DNA of 64,000 bases from Bacteroidota bacterium. GTDB lineage: Bacteria > Bacteroidota > Bacteroidia > UBA4408. Numbering within the stretch: the stretch's first letter is position 1; every line of letters starts with the position of its first letter. Below the pieces are notes generated by a model. That model was given only the letters and a program-made list of their open reading frames with translations. It had not been told where the DNA came from and did no database searches. Below are positions 56,102 to 64,000 of the stretch, one piece after another. Made by a program: the position numbers and the translations under genes. The stretch covers positions 1,600,001-1,664,000 of the forward strand of contig JADKHO010000001.1 of the NCBI GenBank assembly GCA_016721765.1, written 5' to 3'.

Positions 56102-56578
56102 ATGGCACAAACAAGTTATTTTACGGAGGAAGGATTAAAAAAACTAAAGGACGAATTGCATCATCTAACTACAATTGAGCGACCTTTTATATCAAATCAA
56201 ATTGCTGAAGCGCGCGATAAAGGAGATTTATCTGAAAATGCAGAATATGATGCAGCAAAAGATGCGCAAGGTTTACTGGAGTTAAAGATTTCGAAGCTCG
56301 AAGAAATTGTTTCCAATGCACGTATCATTGACGAAAGCAAATTAGATAGTTCAAAAGTGTTAATCCTCTCAAAGGTGAAGCTTAAGAATAAGGCTAATAA
56401 TGCATTAATGACCTATACTTTGGTACCTGAAAATGAGGCTGATTTAAAGTCCGGTAAAATTTCTGTAGACTCTCCAATAGGAAAAGGATTACTAGGTAAA
56501 AAATTTGGAGAAGTAGCCGAGATAACTGTACCCTCAGGAGCCGTAATGAAATTCGAAATTGTAGAAATATCCAGGTAA
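56102..56578 (+). CDS. greA: Transcription elongation factor GreA
   Basis: 158 residues, the usual length. N-terminal coiled coil with the family-type EGLKKLKDELHHLTTIERPFISNQIAEARDKGDLSENAEYDAAKDAQ, containing the acidic tip that reaches the RNA polymerase active site, and a C-terminal FKBP-like domain ending SGAVMKFEIVEIS. It rescues backtracked polymerase. The HIT gene starts 2 bases after it, so the pair is co-transcribed. Confidence 0.96.
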   Translation: MAQTSYFTEEGLKKLKDELHHLTTIERPFISNQIAEARDKGDLSENAEYDAAKDAQGLLELKISKLEEIVSNARIIDESKLDSSKVLILSKVKLKNKANNALMTYTLVPENEADLKSGKISVDSPIGKGLLGKKFGEVAEITVPSGAVMKFEIVEISR

Positions 56579-56580
56579 GA

Positions 56581-56976
56581 ATGCCAAGTATTTTTTCAAA
56601 AATAATAGCAGGAGAAATACCTTGTTACCGGGTGGCTGAGACGGCCGATTATTTGGCTTTTTTGGATGTTTTTCCATTGGCTAAAGGACATGTATTAGTT
56701 GTTCCAAAGAAGGAGATTGATTATCTTTTTGATATGGAAACACCCTTGTATTTGGGCTTAATGGAATTTGCACAGAGGGTAGCCATTGCAATTAAAAAAG
56801 TGGTGCCTTGTCAAAAAGTTGGCGTAGCGGTAATTGGTTTGGAGGTGCCGCACGCACATGTTCATTTGGTGCCAATAAATACGGTTGGGGATATAAATTT
56901 CTCGAAAGCGAAGATGCAAATTCCGGCCAAAGAACTGGAAGATATGGCGCTATTGATTTCGAAAGCTTTTGATTAG
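56581..56976 (+). CDS. HIT family nucleotide hydrolase/transferase
   Basis: 131 residues with FSKIIAGEIPCYRVAETADYLAFLDVFPLAKGHVLVVPKKE and the active-site histidine triad PHAHVHLVPI. HIT proteins hydrolyse dinucleoside polyphosphates or nucleotide adducts; the physiological substrate is not known. The length is usual for Hint/YcfF-type members. The greA-HIT order is common in Bacteroidota. Confidence 0.93.
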   Translation: MPSIFSKIIAGEIPCYRVAETADYLAFLDVFPLAKGHVLVVPKKEIDYLFDMETPLYLGLMEFAQRVAIAIKKVVPCQKVGVAVIGLEVPHAHVHLVPINTVGDINFSKAKMQIPAKELEDMALLISKAFD

Positions 56977-56999
56977 GTTAATTTACTTCTTAAAGCGAA

Positions 57000-59900
57000 T
57001 TAAAGTCTTACACCAATAACAAGAATATCATCTACCTGAAATTCTTCACCCTTCCAAATTTCTATAAAGTTATTGAGGTAAAAACCTTGTTCCTTCATGG
57101 ATTTGTCGTACAAGTCGACAATTGTATCTCGGAATTTTTTAGTGGTCAATTTTTTCCCATCAGCGCCTCCAAATTGATCGGCATAACCATCCGTAAAGAG
57201 ATAGATCGATTCTCCTTTTTGCAGCTGAATTTTGTGTGACTCAAATAGTTGTTTTTCGCCGGTAAAGCCACCGATGGCAGATTTAGTGGCTTTGATGACT
57301 TCAACGGTTCGGTTGTTTCTTAAAATCCAAAGCGGGTTAAATGCACCTGCATAGGTTATTTCTCGGGTATTCGAATTAATGCAACACAGGCAAATATCCA
57401 TCCCATCTCGACTTGAGTTTTGATTTTGCTTTAAAGCAGTGCGCACACCATTGTGCAATTGGGAAAGAATGATGGATGGATCGGTAATTTCTTTGGTTAC
57501 CACAATTTCATTCAAAATCGTATTCCCAATCATGCTCATGAATGCGCCTGGGACACCATGGCCTGTGCAATCAGCAGCAGCAAGAATATGAAGGGTTTCT
57601 TTGTTTTTTTCGACCGAGCCAAACCAATAAAAATCTCCACTTACCACATCCCGCGGTTTAAAGAGGATGAAGGACTCAGGCAACACATCCTTTATTTTTG
57701 ATTCTACGGGCAGAATTGCGTGTTGAATGCGTTGCGCATAGTTAATGCTGTCTTTGATGTCAGTAAAGGCCCCATTTAGCTTTGAATTGGTGTCTTTTAG
57801 TTCCACGGTACGCGCCTCCACTTTATCTTCGAGTATTTTCTTTTCTTGAGCAAGTCGTTTTGTGCGGTAACTGATGAATAAAAATAATCCGCTTACCACT
57901 GCCGCAACTACTAATAATAAAAACCACCAACGTTGCCAAATCGGCGATTCAATGGTGAAATGGTATTCAATATTTTTTGTACTCCAAACACCATCACTGT
58001 TAACAGCTTGCACTCTAAAAATATAGTCACGTCCGGCAGGGATATTGGCATAAATGGCTTCGGTAGAAGCGGTGGTAGGAGACCAGTTTTTTTCGAGGCC
58101 TTCTAGCATGAACCGGTATTTTACATTGTTGTCGGTGGTTAACGCTTGAAATCCGAAAGTGAGGTGATTGTTTTTGTATGATAAGCTAAGATCTATCGGA
58201 AGTAGTGTTTTTGGATCGACCTGCGCATTGTAATTTTTCCAATTTACCTTTTGATATGCCAATCTTATTTCTTGCAATACAAGTCGAGGAGGCATGGAAA
58301 TAGAAAAGTCGAGGTCTACATTAAATTTTGAAAAACCTTGTGTAGTGCCGGCCCAGATAGTTCCTTTTGAATCAATGAACAATGAATTAGTTCCAAATTC
58401 ATTTCCTTCTAGTCCATTTTGATCGTTATAGGTTTTGTTGTGTTCAAGTTCGAAACGATCCGTGAGCGTAAGTTTATTTAGGCCTTTGTTTGTTCCAAGC
58501 CATAAGTTGTTTTTGGCATCCACTTTAATACAAAAAATCATATTCGATAGAATGCCAAAATTCTCGTTTAGTGTGTAAAAAATTTTGCCATTAAAACATC
58601 CCAAACCACCTTCGGCAGTTGCAAAAAAGAGGTTTCCATAACGGTCTTGGGCGATGCTGTTAATTGTGTTGTCTGGAAGTCCGTTTTGGGATGTAAATTG
58701 GAGGAAATTTTTACCGTCAAATTTATAAGCTCCACCTTGTAAAGTAGCCAGCCATATGTTTCCGTTTTTGTCTTCAATAATTGAGTTGATACTTGTGTTT
58801 AACAATCCTTCTTGTTGCCCATAATGAATAATGGATTTATTATTGAACTCAAAAAGCCCATATCCAAATGTGGAAACAAAAGTTTTTTTGTTTTTTGTAT
58901 GCACAATACTGGTGACAGGAAAAGTAAAATTTCCATTCGATTCGGTGATTTTTTTCTGAAGTTTTAATTTGGTGCCATAGGTACAGATGTAAATTCCATC
59001 TAAGGTACCTATCCAAAAATTTCCGACTGAATCCAATGCAATAGCAAGAATAGATGCAGATTTGAGCTCAGGCACGTCCTCTAATTGTTGAACTTTTTTA
59101 CCGTTCCACAGGCAAATTCCTGCACCGGTGCCACAAAGGATATTACCATTCGGAAGTTGCGCAAAGCATTGAACTACCTTAGAAGGTAAACCATCGGATT
59201 CTCGGATACCAATAAATGCATCGTTGCGAAATTGATTAACACCCAAGTCGGTTCCTATCCATATATTGCCTTCATTGTCTTCGAATACGGAATTTATAAA
59301 ATGAGAAAGAAGACCATTTTTTTCGGTATAAGCCAGGAAATTTTTTTGATCGTATTTAACCAATCCATGCTCTAACGTACCAATCCATATGTTTCCTCGA
59401 CTGTCTTTGTATAGTGAGGATATGTAATCGGTTTTTTCGGTACCAGGTACTTCTATTTGGTGAATTCGATTTTTCTCAATACTAGTAATTCCTCCATTAG
59501 TAGTCCCAATCCATGTTTGTGTTTCATTAATTTCGAGAAAGCAAAAAATATTGTTTGAGCTTAGCCCATTTGCAGTGGTGTAATAGGTAGGAGTTGAAAG
59601 CCGTTCCTGTGTATTATCGAGATTTATTTTGCAAGCACCAAAATGGTAAGTCCCCACCCAAAGTTGATTATGACTATCAAGGTAAACGGATAAAAGTGTA
59701 TCAGTTGCTAAGCCATCCTTTTTTTGAAATTGGATAATTTTATTATCCTTAATACAGATTAATCCCTTACCCCAAGTCGCAATCCATAGCCGGTTTTGTT
59801 TATCTTCAACAATGGAATAGATGAGTGTATTTAATTCCGGAGTATTAACCTTTTCGAAGTTGACACCATTAAATTTGCATAATCCTTTTGTTGTACCTAT

Positions 59901-60182
59901 CCAAATAATTCCTTTGGAATCTTGGAGTATACAGCTAATGTCACTTGAAGGGAGACCATTAACCGAATTGTAGTTTTTGAAGTTCTTTCCATCAAAACGA
60001 CTCAAACCACCTTGTGTGGCCAACCAAATATAGCCTTCATTGTCTTGTGTAATTTTTAAAACAATTGAATTTGCTAAACCGTTTTTGGTGGTAAAATTTT
60101 TGAAATTAAAATGCTGAGCATATACCAATGGCAATTGCCATAGCAAAATAAAATAAAATAAAATTGTACGAATAAAACTCAT
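57000..60182 (-). CDS. Two-component-type propeller, Y_Y_Y and PP2C (SpoIIE) sensor protein
   Basis: 1060 residues. Signal peptide (about 1-22), a long periplasmic region of two-component-regulator propeller repeats (about 25-630: WLATQGGLSRFDGKNFKNYNSVNGLPSSDI and many copies), a Y_Y_Y domain (about 680-745), one membrane helix (about 750-772), a coiled coil (about 775-815) and a cytoplasmic PP2C domain with SGDFYW, AADCTGHGVPGAFMS, FTDGYADQFGG and QVDDILVIG, the acidic metal-binding sites. Such propellers normally sit on hybrid histidine kinases; a phosphatase output is less usual. Likely acts on a phosphorylated partner. Second PP2C sensor in the window; compare 623-2668. Confidence 0.88.
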   Translation of the reverse strand: MSFIRTILFYFILLWQLPLVYAQHFNFKNFTTKNGLANSIVLKITQDNEGYIWLATQGGLSRFDGKNFKNYNSVNGLPSSDISCILQDSKGIIWIGTTKGLCKFNGVNFEKVNTPELNTLIYSIVEDKQNRLWIATWGKGLICIKDNKIIQFQKKDGLATDTLLSVYLDSHNQLWVGTYHFGACKINLDNTQERLSTPTYYTTANGLSSNNIFCFLEINETQTWIGTTNGGITSIEKNRIHQIEVPGTEKTDYISSLYKDSRGNIWIGTLEHGLVKYDQKNFLAYTEKNGLLSHFINSVFEDNEGNIWIGTDLGVNQFRNDAFIGIRESDGLPSKVVQCFAQLPNGNILCGTGAGICLWNGKKVQQLEDVPELKSASILAIALDSVGNFWIGTLDGIYICTYGTKLKLQKKITESNGNFTFPVTSIVHTKNKKTFVSTFGYGLFEFNNKSIIHYGQQEGLLNTSINSIIEDKNGNIWLATLQGGAYKFDGKNFLQFTSQNGLPDNTINSIAQDRYGNLFFATAEGGLGCFNGKIFYTLNENFGILSNMIFCIKVDAKNNLWLGTNKGLNKLTLTDRFELEHNKTYNDQNGLEGNEFGTNSLFIDSKGTIWAGTTQGFSKFNVDLDFSISMPPRLVLQEIRLAYQKVNWKNYNAQVDPKTLLPIDLSLSYKNNHLTFGFQALTTDNNVKYRFMLEGLEKNWSPTTASTEAIYANIPAGRDYIFRVQAVNSDGVWSTKNIEYHFTIESPIWQRWWFLLLVVAAVVSGLFLFISYRTKRLAQEKKILEDKVEARTVELKDTNSKLNGAFTDIKDSINYAQRIQHAILPVESKIKDVLPESFILFKPRDVVSGDFYWFGSVEKNKETLHILAAADCTGHGVPGAFMSMIGNTILNEIVVTKEITDPSIILSQLHNGVRTALKQNQNSSRDGMDICLCCINSNTREITYAGAFNPLWILRNNRTVEVIKATKSAIGGFTGEKQLFESHKIQLQKGESIYLFTDGYADQFGGADGKKLTTKKFRDTIVDLYDKSMKEQGFYLNNFIEIWKGEEFQVDDILVIGVRL

Positions 60183-60238
60183 GTGAATTAAGGAATTTCA
60201 AATCTATGTAAATTCTTTCACATGAAACAGATGTTTCA
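60179..60238 (-). promoter_or_regulatory. Inverted repeats over the promoter of the propeller-PP2C gene
   Basis: TCATGTGAA (60179-60187, includes the start codon) is the reverse complement of TTCACATGA (60217-60225). Next to it TGAAAC-AGAT-GTTTCA (60223-60238) is a second palindrome. A minus-strand TAGATTTG -7 element (60199-60206) lies between the arms. Either an operator pair or a structure that hides the start codon, depending on where transcription begins. Confidence 0.4.
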
Positions 60239-60362
60239 ACTAGTCGATTGTCTAGGAGAAGGCTTTCAAAATTCAAAGAAACTCCAAGAGCGCGATGGCA
60301 ATTGAAACAAGCAGCATTCTATTAATCCGAGCATCTAAACGGTAAATAAATTATAAAAGTGC
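60183..60362. other. 180-base intergenic region between two minus-strand genes
   Basis: Contains the promoter and inverted repeats of the propeller-PP2C gene in its left part. The right part (60240-60362), downstream of the SBBP cargo gene, has no clear terminator, ORF or RNA gene. Confidence 0.5.
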
Positions 60363-63300
60363 TTAGAATTTCATTAGTTTTTTAATACTGCTAAATTCAC
60401 CCGCTTCAATGATTACTTGGTATATAGCTGGTTCGAGATCAGAAATATCGAAGGTTAGGCTTCTTTTATTTTCATTTGATATGGGGTAGTATCGTATCAA
60501 TCGACCACTGCAATCAATTATTTTTATTGCCTGCACAGGGATAGATTTTGAGTTAATTAGTGTAATGCTTTTGCTGCTCGGATTGGGTGATAACTGAATT
60601 GAGGCAGCATCATAATCATTTGCCAGAATAGCACTACTTATGTTTTTGTTTTTTATATTGCTACGTGTATTCACAATACCTGCAGCAGTTCGCTGTGTAG
60701 GATTACAGTTTAACCCTCCCATATTAGTTATAACCCGGTAACGCGAATTCGGATACAATCCATAATCAGGGTCACTTACTTGATTTACATTGCCGGAAGT
60801 TATGGCAATTGTTGTCCAGATACCTAATGAAGCACTGTCGCGAAGCAACAAATATTGTAGCACCGGAGTTGTTTGGCCTTCCACTTCATAAAAGTTCCAA
60901 TCAAAATTACCGTTCGCTTGATCGTTTAATTTAATACTATGGTGAAATGCACTTTTTAGACCCTCATTTCCACAAATATCAACGGTTGAAATTTTGTAAA
61001 ATTTTGAAGTTACATTTGGATTGGCGTAGAGTAAATTGGAATCGACAAACACGCTATATGCATTGTAACTTATCGATTTTATATAGCTATAAAGATTAGT
61101 AATATCTTCACGGTAGATTCTAAAACTATCGATAATAGAAGAGACTGGTTTTTCCCAAATTAGCTGGTTAAATTTCGACAAACTATCGACTGTAACTAGG
61201 CAAATGGGAACTTGAGGAGGAAGCGAGTCGACAAACAGTGCAGCACTAGTATCCTGACAAAGACCATTTTGATTGACAACAACAGCATAGTAGCCGCCAT
61301 TTGATGCGGCAAATGATGCAGTAGTTGCATTGCTTATTGGAGCACCATTAAAAAGCCATTGGTAATTGTAACCTAATCCTGTAGTTGCATTTAAAACCAA
61401 GTTATTTGTAGCACATGCGTAAGGGGTTCCGGTATAGCTAAAAGATGCATTTGTACTGAGACAAGGATTTTCGATTTTTGTTAAAAAGCCGTCATTGGTT
61501 CCGCCAATACTGGTTTGATGAATGTTTCCTGCAACAAGAAAATTGCTGCTGGTTGTTTCTCCGCCAATATATATGTTACTCGATTTGTCAATAGTGCAAG
61601 CGTTGGCATATTCTTCGGATGAACCTCCTAGAAATGAACCAAATATTTTGGTACCGTTAGCACCATAACTTATTACAAAGCCATCTTGTGTGCCACCTCC
61701 ATAAATTGACTGAAAAGCATTGAGAGCTATCCCAGTGTTTCCTGAAGTTGTACCACAAACAACAACGTTGTTGTAACGGTCGGTTGCAACACCTTGTAGT
61801 AAATCCTCTCCAGAGTTGCCAGCATAAGTAGCCCATATTCGGCCTCCATTTTCATCAAATTTAACCAAAAAGCCGTCTGATAAACCACCGCCATAGGTGT
61901 TTTGCGCACCACCCGAGGCAATAGAGGAACTGCTGCTTGTGCGACCGGCGAGGTATATATTGTTGGCATTATCGGTAGTACAAGCAAGGCCCACTTCACT
62001 GTCAAAGTTGCCATAATAAGTGGCCCATAAAACCTGCCCTGTACTGTTAAATTTCACCAGAATAGCATCGAATGACCCTCCCGAACTACCTTGAAAGCCG
62101 CCAATACCCATAAACATTGATCCAAAACAATATCCTGCCACATAGATATTTCCCAGCTTGTCTATTGAACAGCTGGTACCATATTCATCACCCCCATCGC
62201 CAAAATAGGTAGCCCAGGTGCGCGTGCCGGAAGTTGTAAATTTGGCTAAAAAGGTGGTATAACCACCAGCGTTTATTGAATTAATTCCAACACCGGAAGA
62301 GGCAATACCTGTATTACTTAAAGAGGTACCGGTGAAGTAAAAATTTCCAGTTGCATCAACGGCACAACCATATACTGCATCATCATCAGGACCACCGTAA
62401 AAAGTTGACCAATTTCTTGTACCGTTCGGGTTAAATTTTGCAACGAACCCATCGTAAGCACCTCCACCAAAATTTGCTTGGAATCCGTTTGAGGAAATTC
62501 CGGCAATGCTGTTAGTGATTCCACCGGCAAAAATATTTCCGGCTTTATCGCATGCGGTGGAAAGAATAAAATCATCATCTGCTGCACCAAAATAAGTGGC
62601 CCACAACCTATTTCCAGCAGCATCAAACTTACTAATAAAACCGTCGTTTAAGCCTCCTTTAATAGTTTGAAATCCTCCTACGGATGCAATTCCTGTGCTG
62701 CTTTCAGTTATGCCGGCAACAACAACATTCCCGGAAGTATCCACATTGCAAGAGTAAATTTTATCAATTGAAGATCCACCATAATAGCTACTCCACAAGA
62801 GCACAGGATCAATAATTAGTGTTTGAGATTTGTCGTAGTTTTCAATATTAAAAGCAAGACAATTATTTTTCAAAGTAAAATGTGATTGAACTTTTTTATC
62901 TGTTTCTGAAATAAAACAAACCGGTGCAGCTTCCAATACCTCTCCAAGTTTAGTACTGATGTTTGCCGATCCATTTAGCTCAAGCTTAACTTCTTTGGCA
63001 AATAGGTATTGCATTTTTATGCATGCGGGGTTGGCGCCGGGATGAACGATAAAATCATATTCCAACTGATTGTCTTTACTGTAAATTACCCAATCAATTC
63101 CAGGATAAATTTCTTCATATGTAATTTTTGTATAGGCATGAATTTCTGTTATTCCTTGCGGGCAATGAGCGAGATAGTAATTTTCATAATAATTAGTTTT
63201 CCCCTCTTTTTTAATTATTGCCTTTGAATTGGCACCAATCAATTTCATGTCCAATCGTGTAATTTCTCGCTTGGCATTTGATGCGGCAGTGATTGAAGCA

Positions 63301-63563
63301 GCAAGTTGATTGGGACCAATGGTGTTTTGAACTGATTCAATACTTTTTTCGAACTGATATTGAATTCCATCTGAACCAAAAAAAAGTTTTGTGTTCTTGT
63401 CCTTAGCAGTAAACTTAATTTCGGAATTTACTTTCCCTGAGAAATCGGCTACCTGTCCCTTGTTTTCAATAAATTGAAATGCTTGCTCTTCGTTTCGGGC
63501 AAATAATGAGTAAAATGGAAGAAGCAGTAAATAAAAAAATTTAGTCTTAAAAAAATTTTTCAT
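60363..63563 (-). CDS. Secreted SBBP propeller/Ig/FN3-like protein with T9SS sorting domain
   Basis: 1066 residues: signal peptide (1-22), an N-terminal domain typical of SBBP proteins (FQFIENKGQVADFSG...YEEIYPGIDWVIYSKDNQLEYDFIVHPGA, about 28-250), seven SBBP repeats of about 64 residues (about 255-710: LWATYFGAADDDFILSTACDKAGNIFAGG and copies), an Ig-like domain (about 715-780), a fibronectin-like segment (about 785-960) and a T9SS C-terminal domain (about 990-1066, IQLSPNPSSKSITL to IKKLMKF). Seven repeats suggest one seven-bladed propeller. It lies 17 bases downstream of the gene at the right edge, so the two are co-transcribed. Confidence 0.88.
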   Translation of the reverse strand: MKNFFKTKFFYLLLLPFYSLFARNEEQAFQFIENKGQVADFSGKVNSEIKFTAKDKNTKLFFGSDGIQYQFEKSIESVQNTIGPNQLAASITAASNAKREITRLDMKLIGANSKAIIKKEGKTNYYENYYLAHCPQGITEIHAYTKITYEEIYPGIDWVIYSKDNQLEYDFIVHPGANPACIKMQYLFAKEVKLELNGSANISTKLGEVLEAAPVCFISETDKKVQSHFTLKNNCLAFNIENYDKSQTLIIDPVLLWSSYYGGSSIDKIYSCNVDTSGNVVVAGITESSTGIASVGGFQTIKGGLNDGFISKFDAAGNRLWATYFGAADDDFILSTACDKAGNIFAGGITNSIAGISSNGFQANFGGGAYDGFVAKFNPNGTRNWSTFYGGPDDDAVYGCAVDATGNFYFTGTSLSNTGIASSGVGINSINAGGYTTFLAKFTTSGTRTWATYFGDGGDEYGTSCSIDKLGNIYVAGYCFGSMFMGIGGFQGSSGGSFDAILVKFNSTGQVLWATYYGNFDSEVGLACTTDNANNIYLAGRTSSSSSIASGGAQNTYGGGLSDGFLVKFDENGGRIWATYAGNSGEDLLQGVATDRYNNVVVCGTTSGNTGIALNAFQSIYGGGTQDGFVISYGANGTKIFGSFLGGSSEEYANACTIDKSSNIYIGGETTSSNFLVAGNIHQTSIGGTNDGFLTKIENPCLSTNASFSYTGTPYACATNNLVLNATTGLGYNYQWLFNGAPISNATTASFAASNGGYYAVVVNQNGLCQDTSAALFVDSLPPQVPICLVTVDSLSKFNQLIWEKPVSSIIDSFRIYREDITNLYSYIKSISYNAYSVFVDSNLLYANPNVTSKFYKISTVDICGNEGLKSAFHHSIKLNDQANGNFDWNFYEVEGQTTPVLQYLLLRDSASLGIWTTIAITSGNVNQVSDPDYGLYPNSRYRVITNMGGLNCNPTQRTAAGIVNTRSNIKNKNISSAILANDYDAASIQLSPNPSSKSITLINSKSIPVQAIKIIDCSGRLIRYYPISNENKRSLTFDISDLEPAIYQVIIEAGEFSSIKKLMKF

Positions 63564-63580
63564 CTGAAAGTTTTAAGTAT

Positions 63581-64000
63581 TTATCTGACGATAAGTTTTT
63601 GTGTTTCAATTTTTAAACTATTATTCAAATTAACTGAATAAATACCGGAAGTAAATGCCTCTAAATCTATTTGAATCGTTTTCTTACCTGAAACATTTTC
63701 AAATACTTGATTTAACTGGCATCTTCCTAATTTGTCATAAATATTTAAGGTGGTATTCGAACCGTTTCCAATAAATTCTATTTGTACAAACTTTTCAGCC
63801 GGGTTGGGCAAAAGTTTCATCGCTACATCCTGTTTTGGTGAACGTATTCCAACTCCAATATTTGCGCGGTTCTTAATGTTTGAACGGGTATTTACTAAAC
63901 CTGCCATTATGCGTTGTGATGGGTTGCAAGTATTGTTGTTTGGCCACACCAAATCTACTGCATACCTTGCATTTGGATAGCCGATAGCAGTATCGTTCCA
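63581..64000 (-). CDS. T9SS cargo protein, C-terminal part, cut by window edge
   Basis: Reading on the minus strand the frame is open from base 64000, so the gene begins outside the window; the visible part is 139 residues. It shares a module with the neighbouring cargo: YPNARYAVDL-type strand, CNPSQRIMAGLVNTRSNIKN here against CNPTQRTAAGIVNTRSNIKN there, then a T9SS sorting domain (MKLLPNPAEKFVQIEF to LIVR). The two genes are therefore tandem paralogues at least in their C-terminal thirds. N-terminal content unknown. Confidence 0.8.
   Translation of the reverse strand, partial: WNDTAIGYPNARYAVDLVWPNNNTCNPSQRIMAGLVNTRSNIKNRANIGVGIRSPKQDVAMKLLPNPAEKFVQIEFIGNGSNTTLNIYDKLGRCQLNQVFENVSGKKTIQIDLEAFTSGIYSVNLNNSLKIETQKLIVR

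Noticed and set aside
60223..60238. TGAAAC-AGAT-GTTTCA as a Crp/Fnr-type site
   Set aside because: The TGA and TCA ends are 10 bases apart, not 6, and the distance to the -7 element differs from the regulon promoters.

Overview
The window is chromosomal DNA of a free-living, aerobic to microaerobic member of the Bacteroidota. Three things support this: a type IX secretion system (T9SS) core (porU, porV, a porP/sprF-type gene and gldJ); at least six secreted proteins with T9SS-type C-terminal sorting domains; and a cbb3 oxidase whose CcoN and CcoO are fused. Promoters carry the Bacteroidota -7 element TAnnTTTG. I do not place it below phylum level. I see no tRNA, rRNA, CRISPR array, insertion sequence or prophage.

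Layout. 1-2.7 kb: the end of a SiaB-like kinase, a SiaC-like phosphoprotein and a TPR/PP2C (SpoIIE-type) phosphatase, a partner-switching module. 2.7-6.4 kb: kbl, a secreted protein of unknown function and a SulP anion transporter. 6.5-15.6 kb: the cbb3 oxidase block on the minus strand (DUF2892 protein, ccoI, ccoS, ccoNO, ccoQ, ccoP, ccoG, ccoH, TauE/SafE-like). 16-22 kb: a stress block with DnaJ/CbpA, a universal stress protein, a RIC/hemerythrin-like di-iron protein, a PAS histidine kinase, a response regulator fused to a Crp/Fnr protein, and an unknown 123-residue protein. 22-26 kb: pyruvate dehydrogenase E2 and E1-alpha, an outer-membrane barrel and cytidine deaminase. 26-37 kb: a cell-surface island (aryl-sulfotransferase, CotH kinase, SBBP propeller, lipoprotein, VTC/DUF4956/DUF2490). 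37-46 kb: ispF, porV, porU, porP-type gene and gldJ. 47-56 kb: a TonB-type receptor, a 1334-residue secreted protein and a PorV/PorQ paralogue. 56-57 kb: greA and a HIT protein. 57-64 kb: a propeller/Y_Y_Y/PP2C signalling protein and two related T9SS cargo proteins.

Main discovery. Four promoters (before ccoS, the DUF2892 gene, the RIC-like gene and the unknown gene at 21628) share one architecture: two copies of TGAY-N4-RTCA exactly 22 bp apart, with the proximal box centre 36.5 bp from the far (3') end of a perfect TAATTTTG -7 element. The histidine kinase operon has the same geometry with only the proximal box and TAATTTCG. The box resembles the FNR/FixK site, and the kinase operon also encodes a receiver-Crp/Fnr fusion that keeps the Glu and Arg used to read TGA half-sites. 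The reading is a compact equivalent of the rhizobial FixL-FixJ-FixK cascade, with FixJ-like and FixK-like parts in one polypeptide, controlling the cbb3 oxidase and redox-stress genes in a Bacteroidota background.

Other points are an apparent one-base frameshift in the VTC (polyphosphate polymerase-like) gene, a receptor/giant protein/PorV-paralogue triad that looks like a dedicated surface system, and inverted repeats in several promoters.
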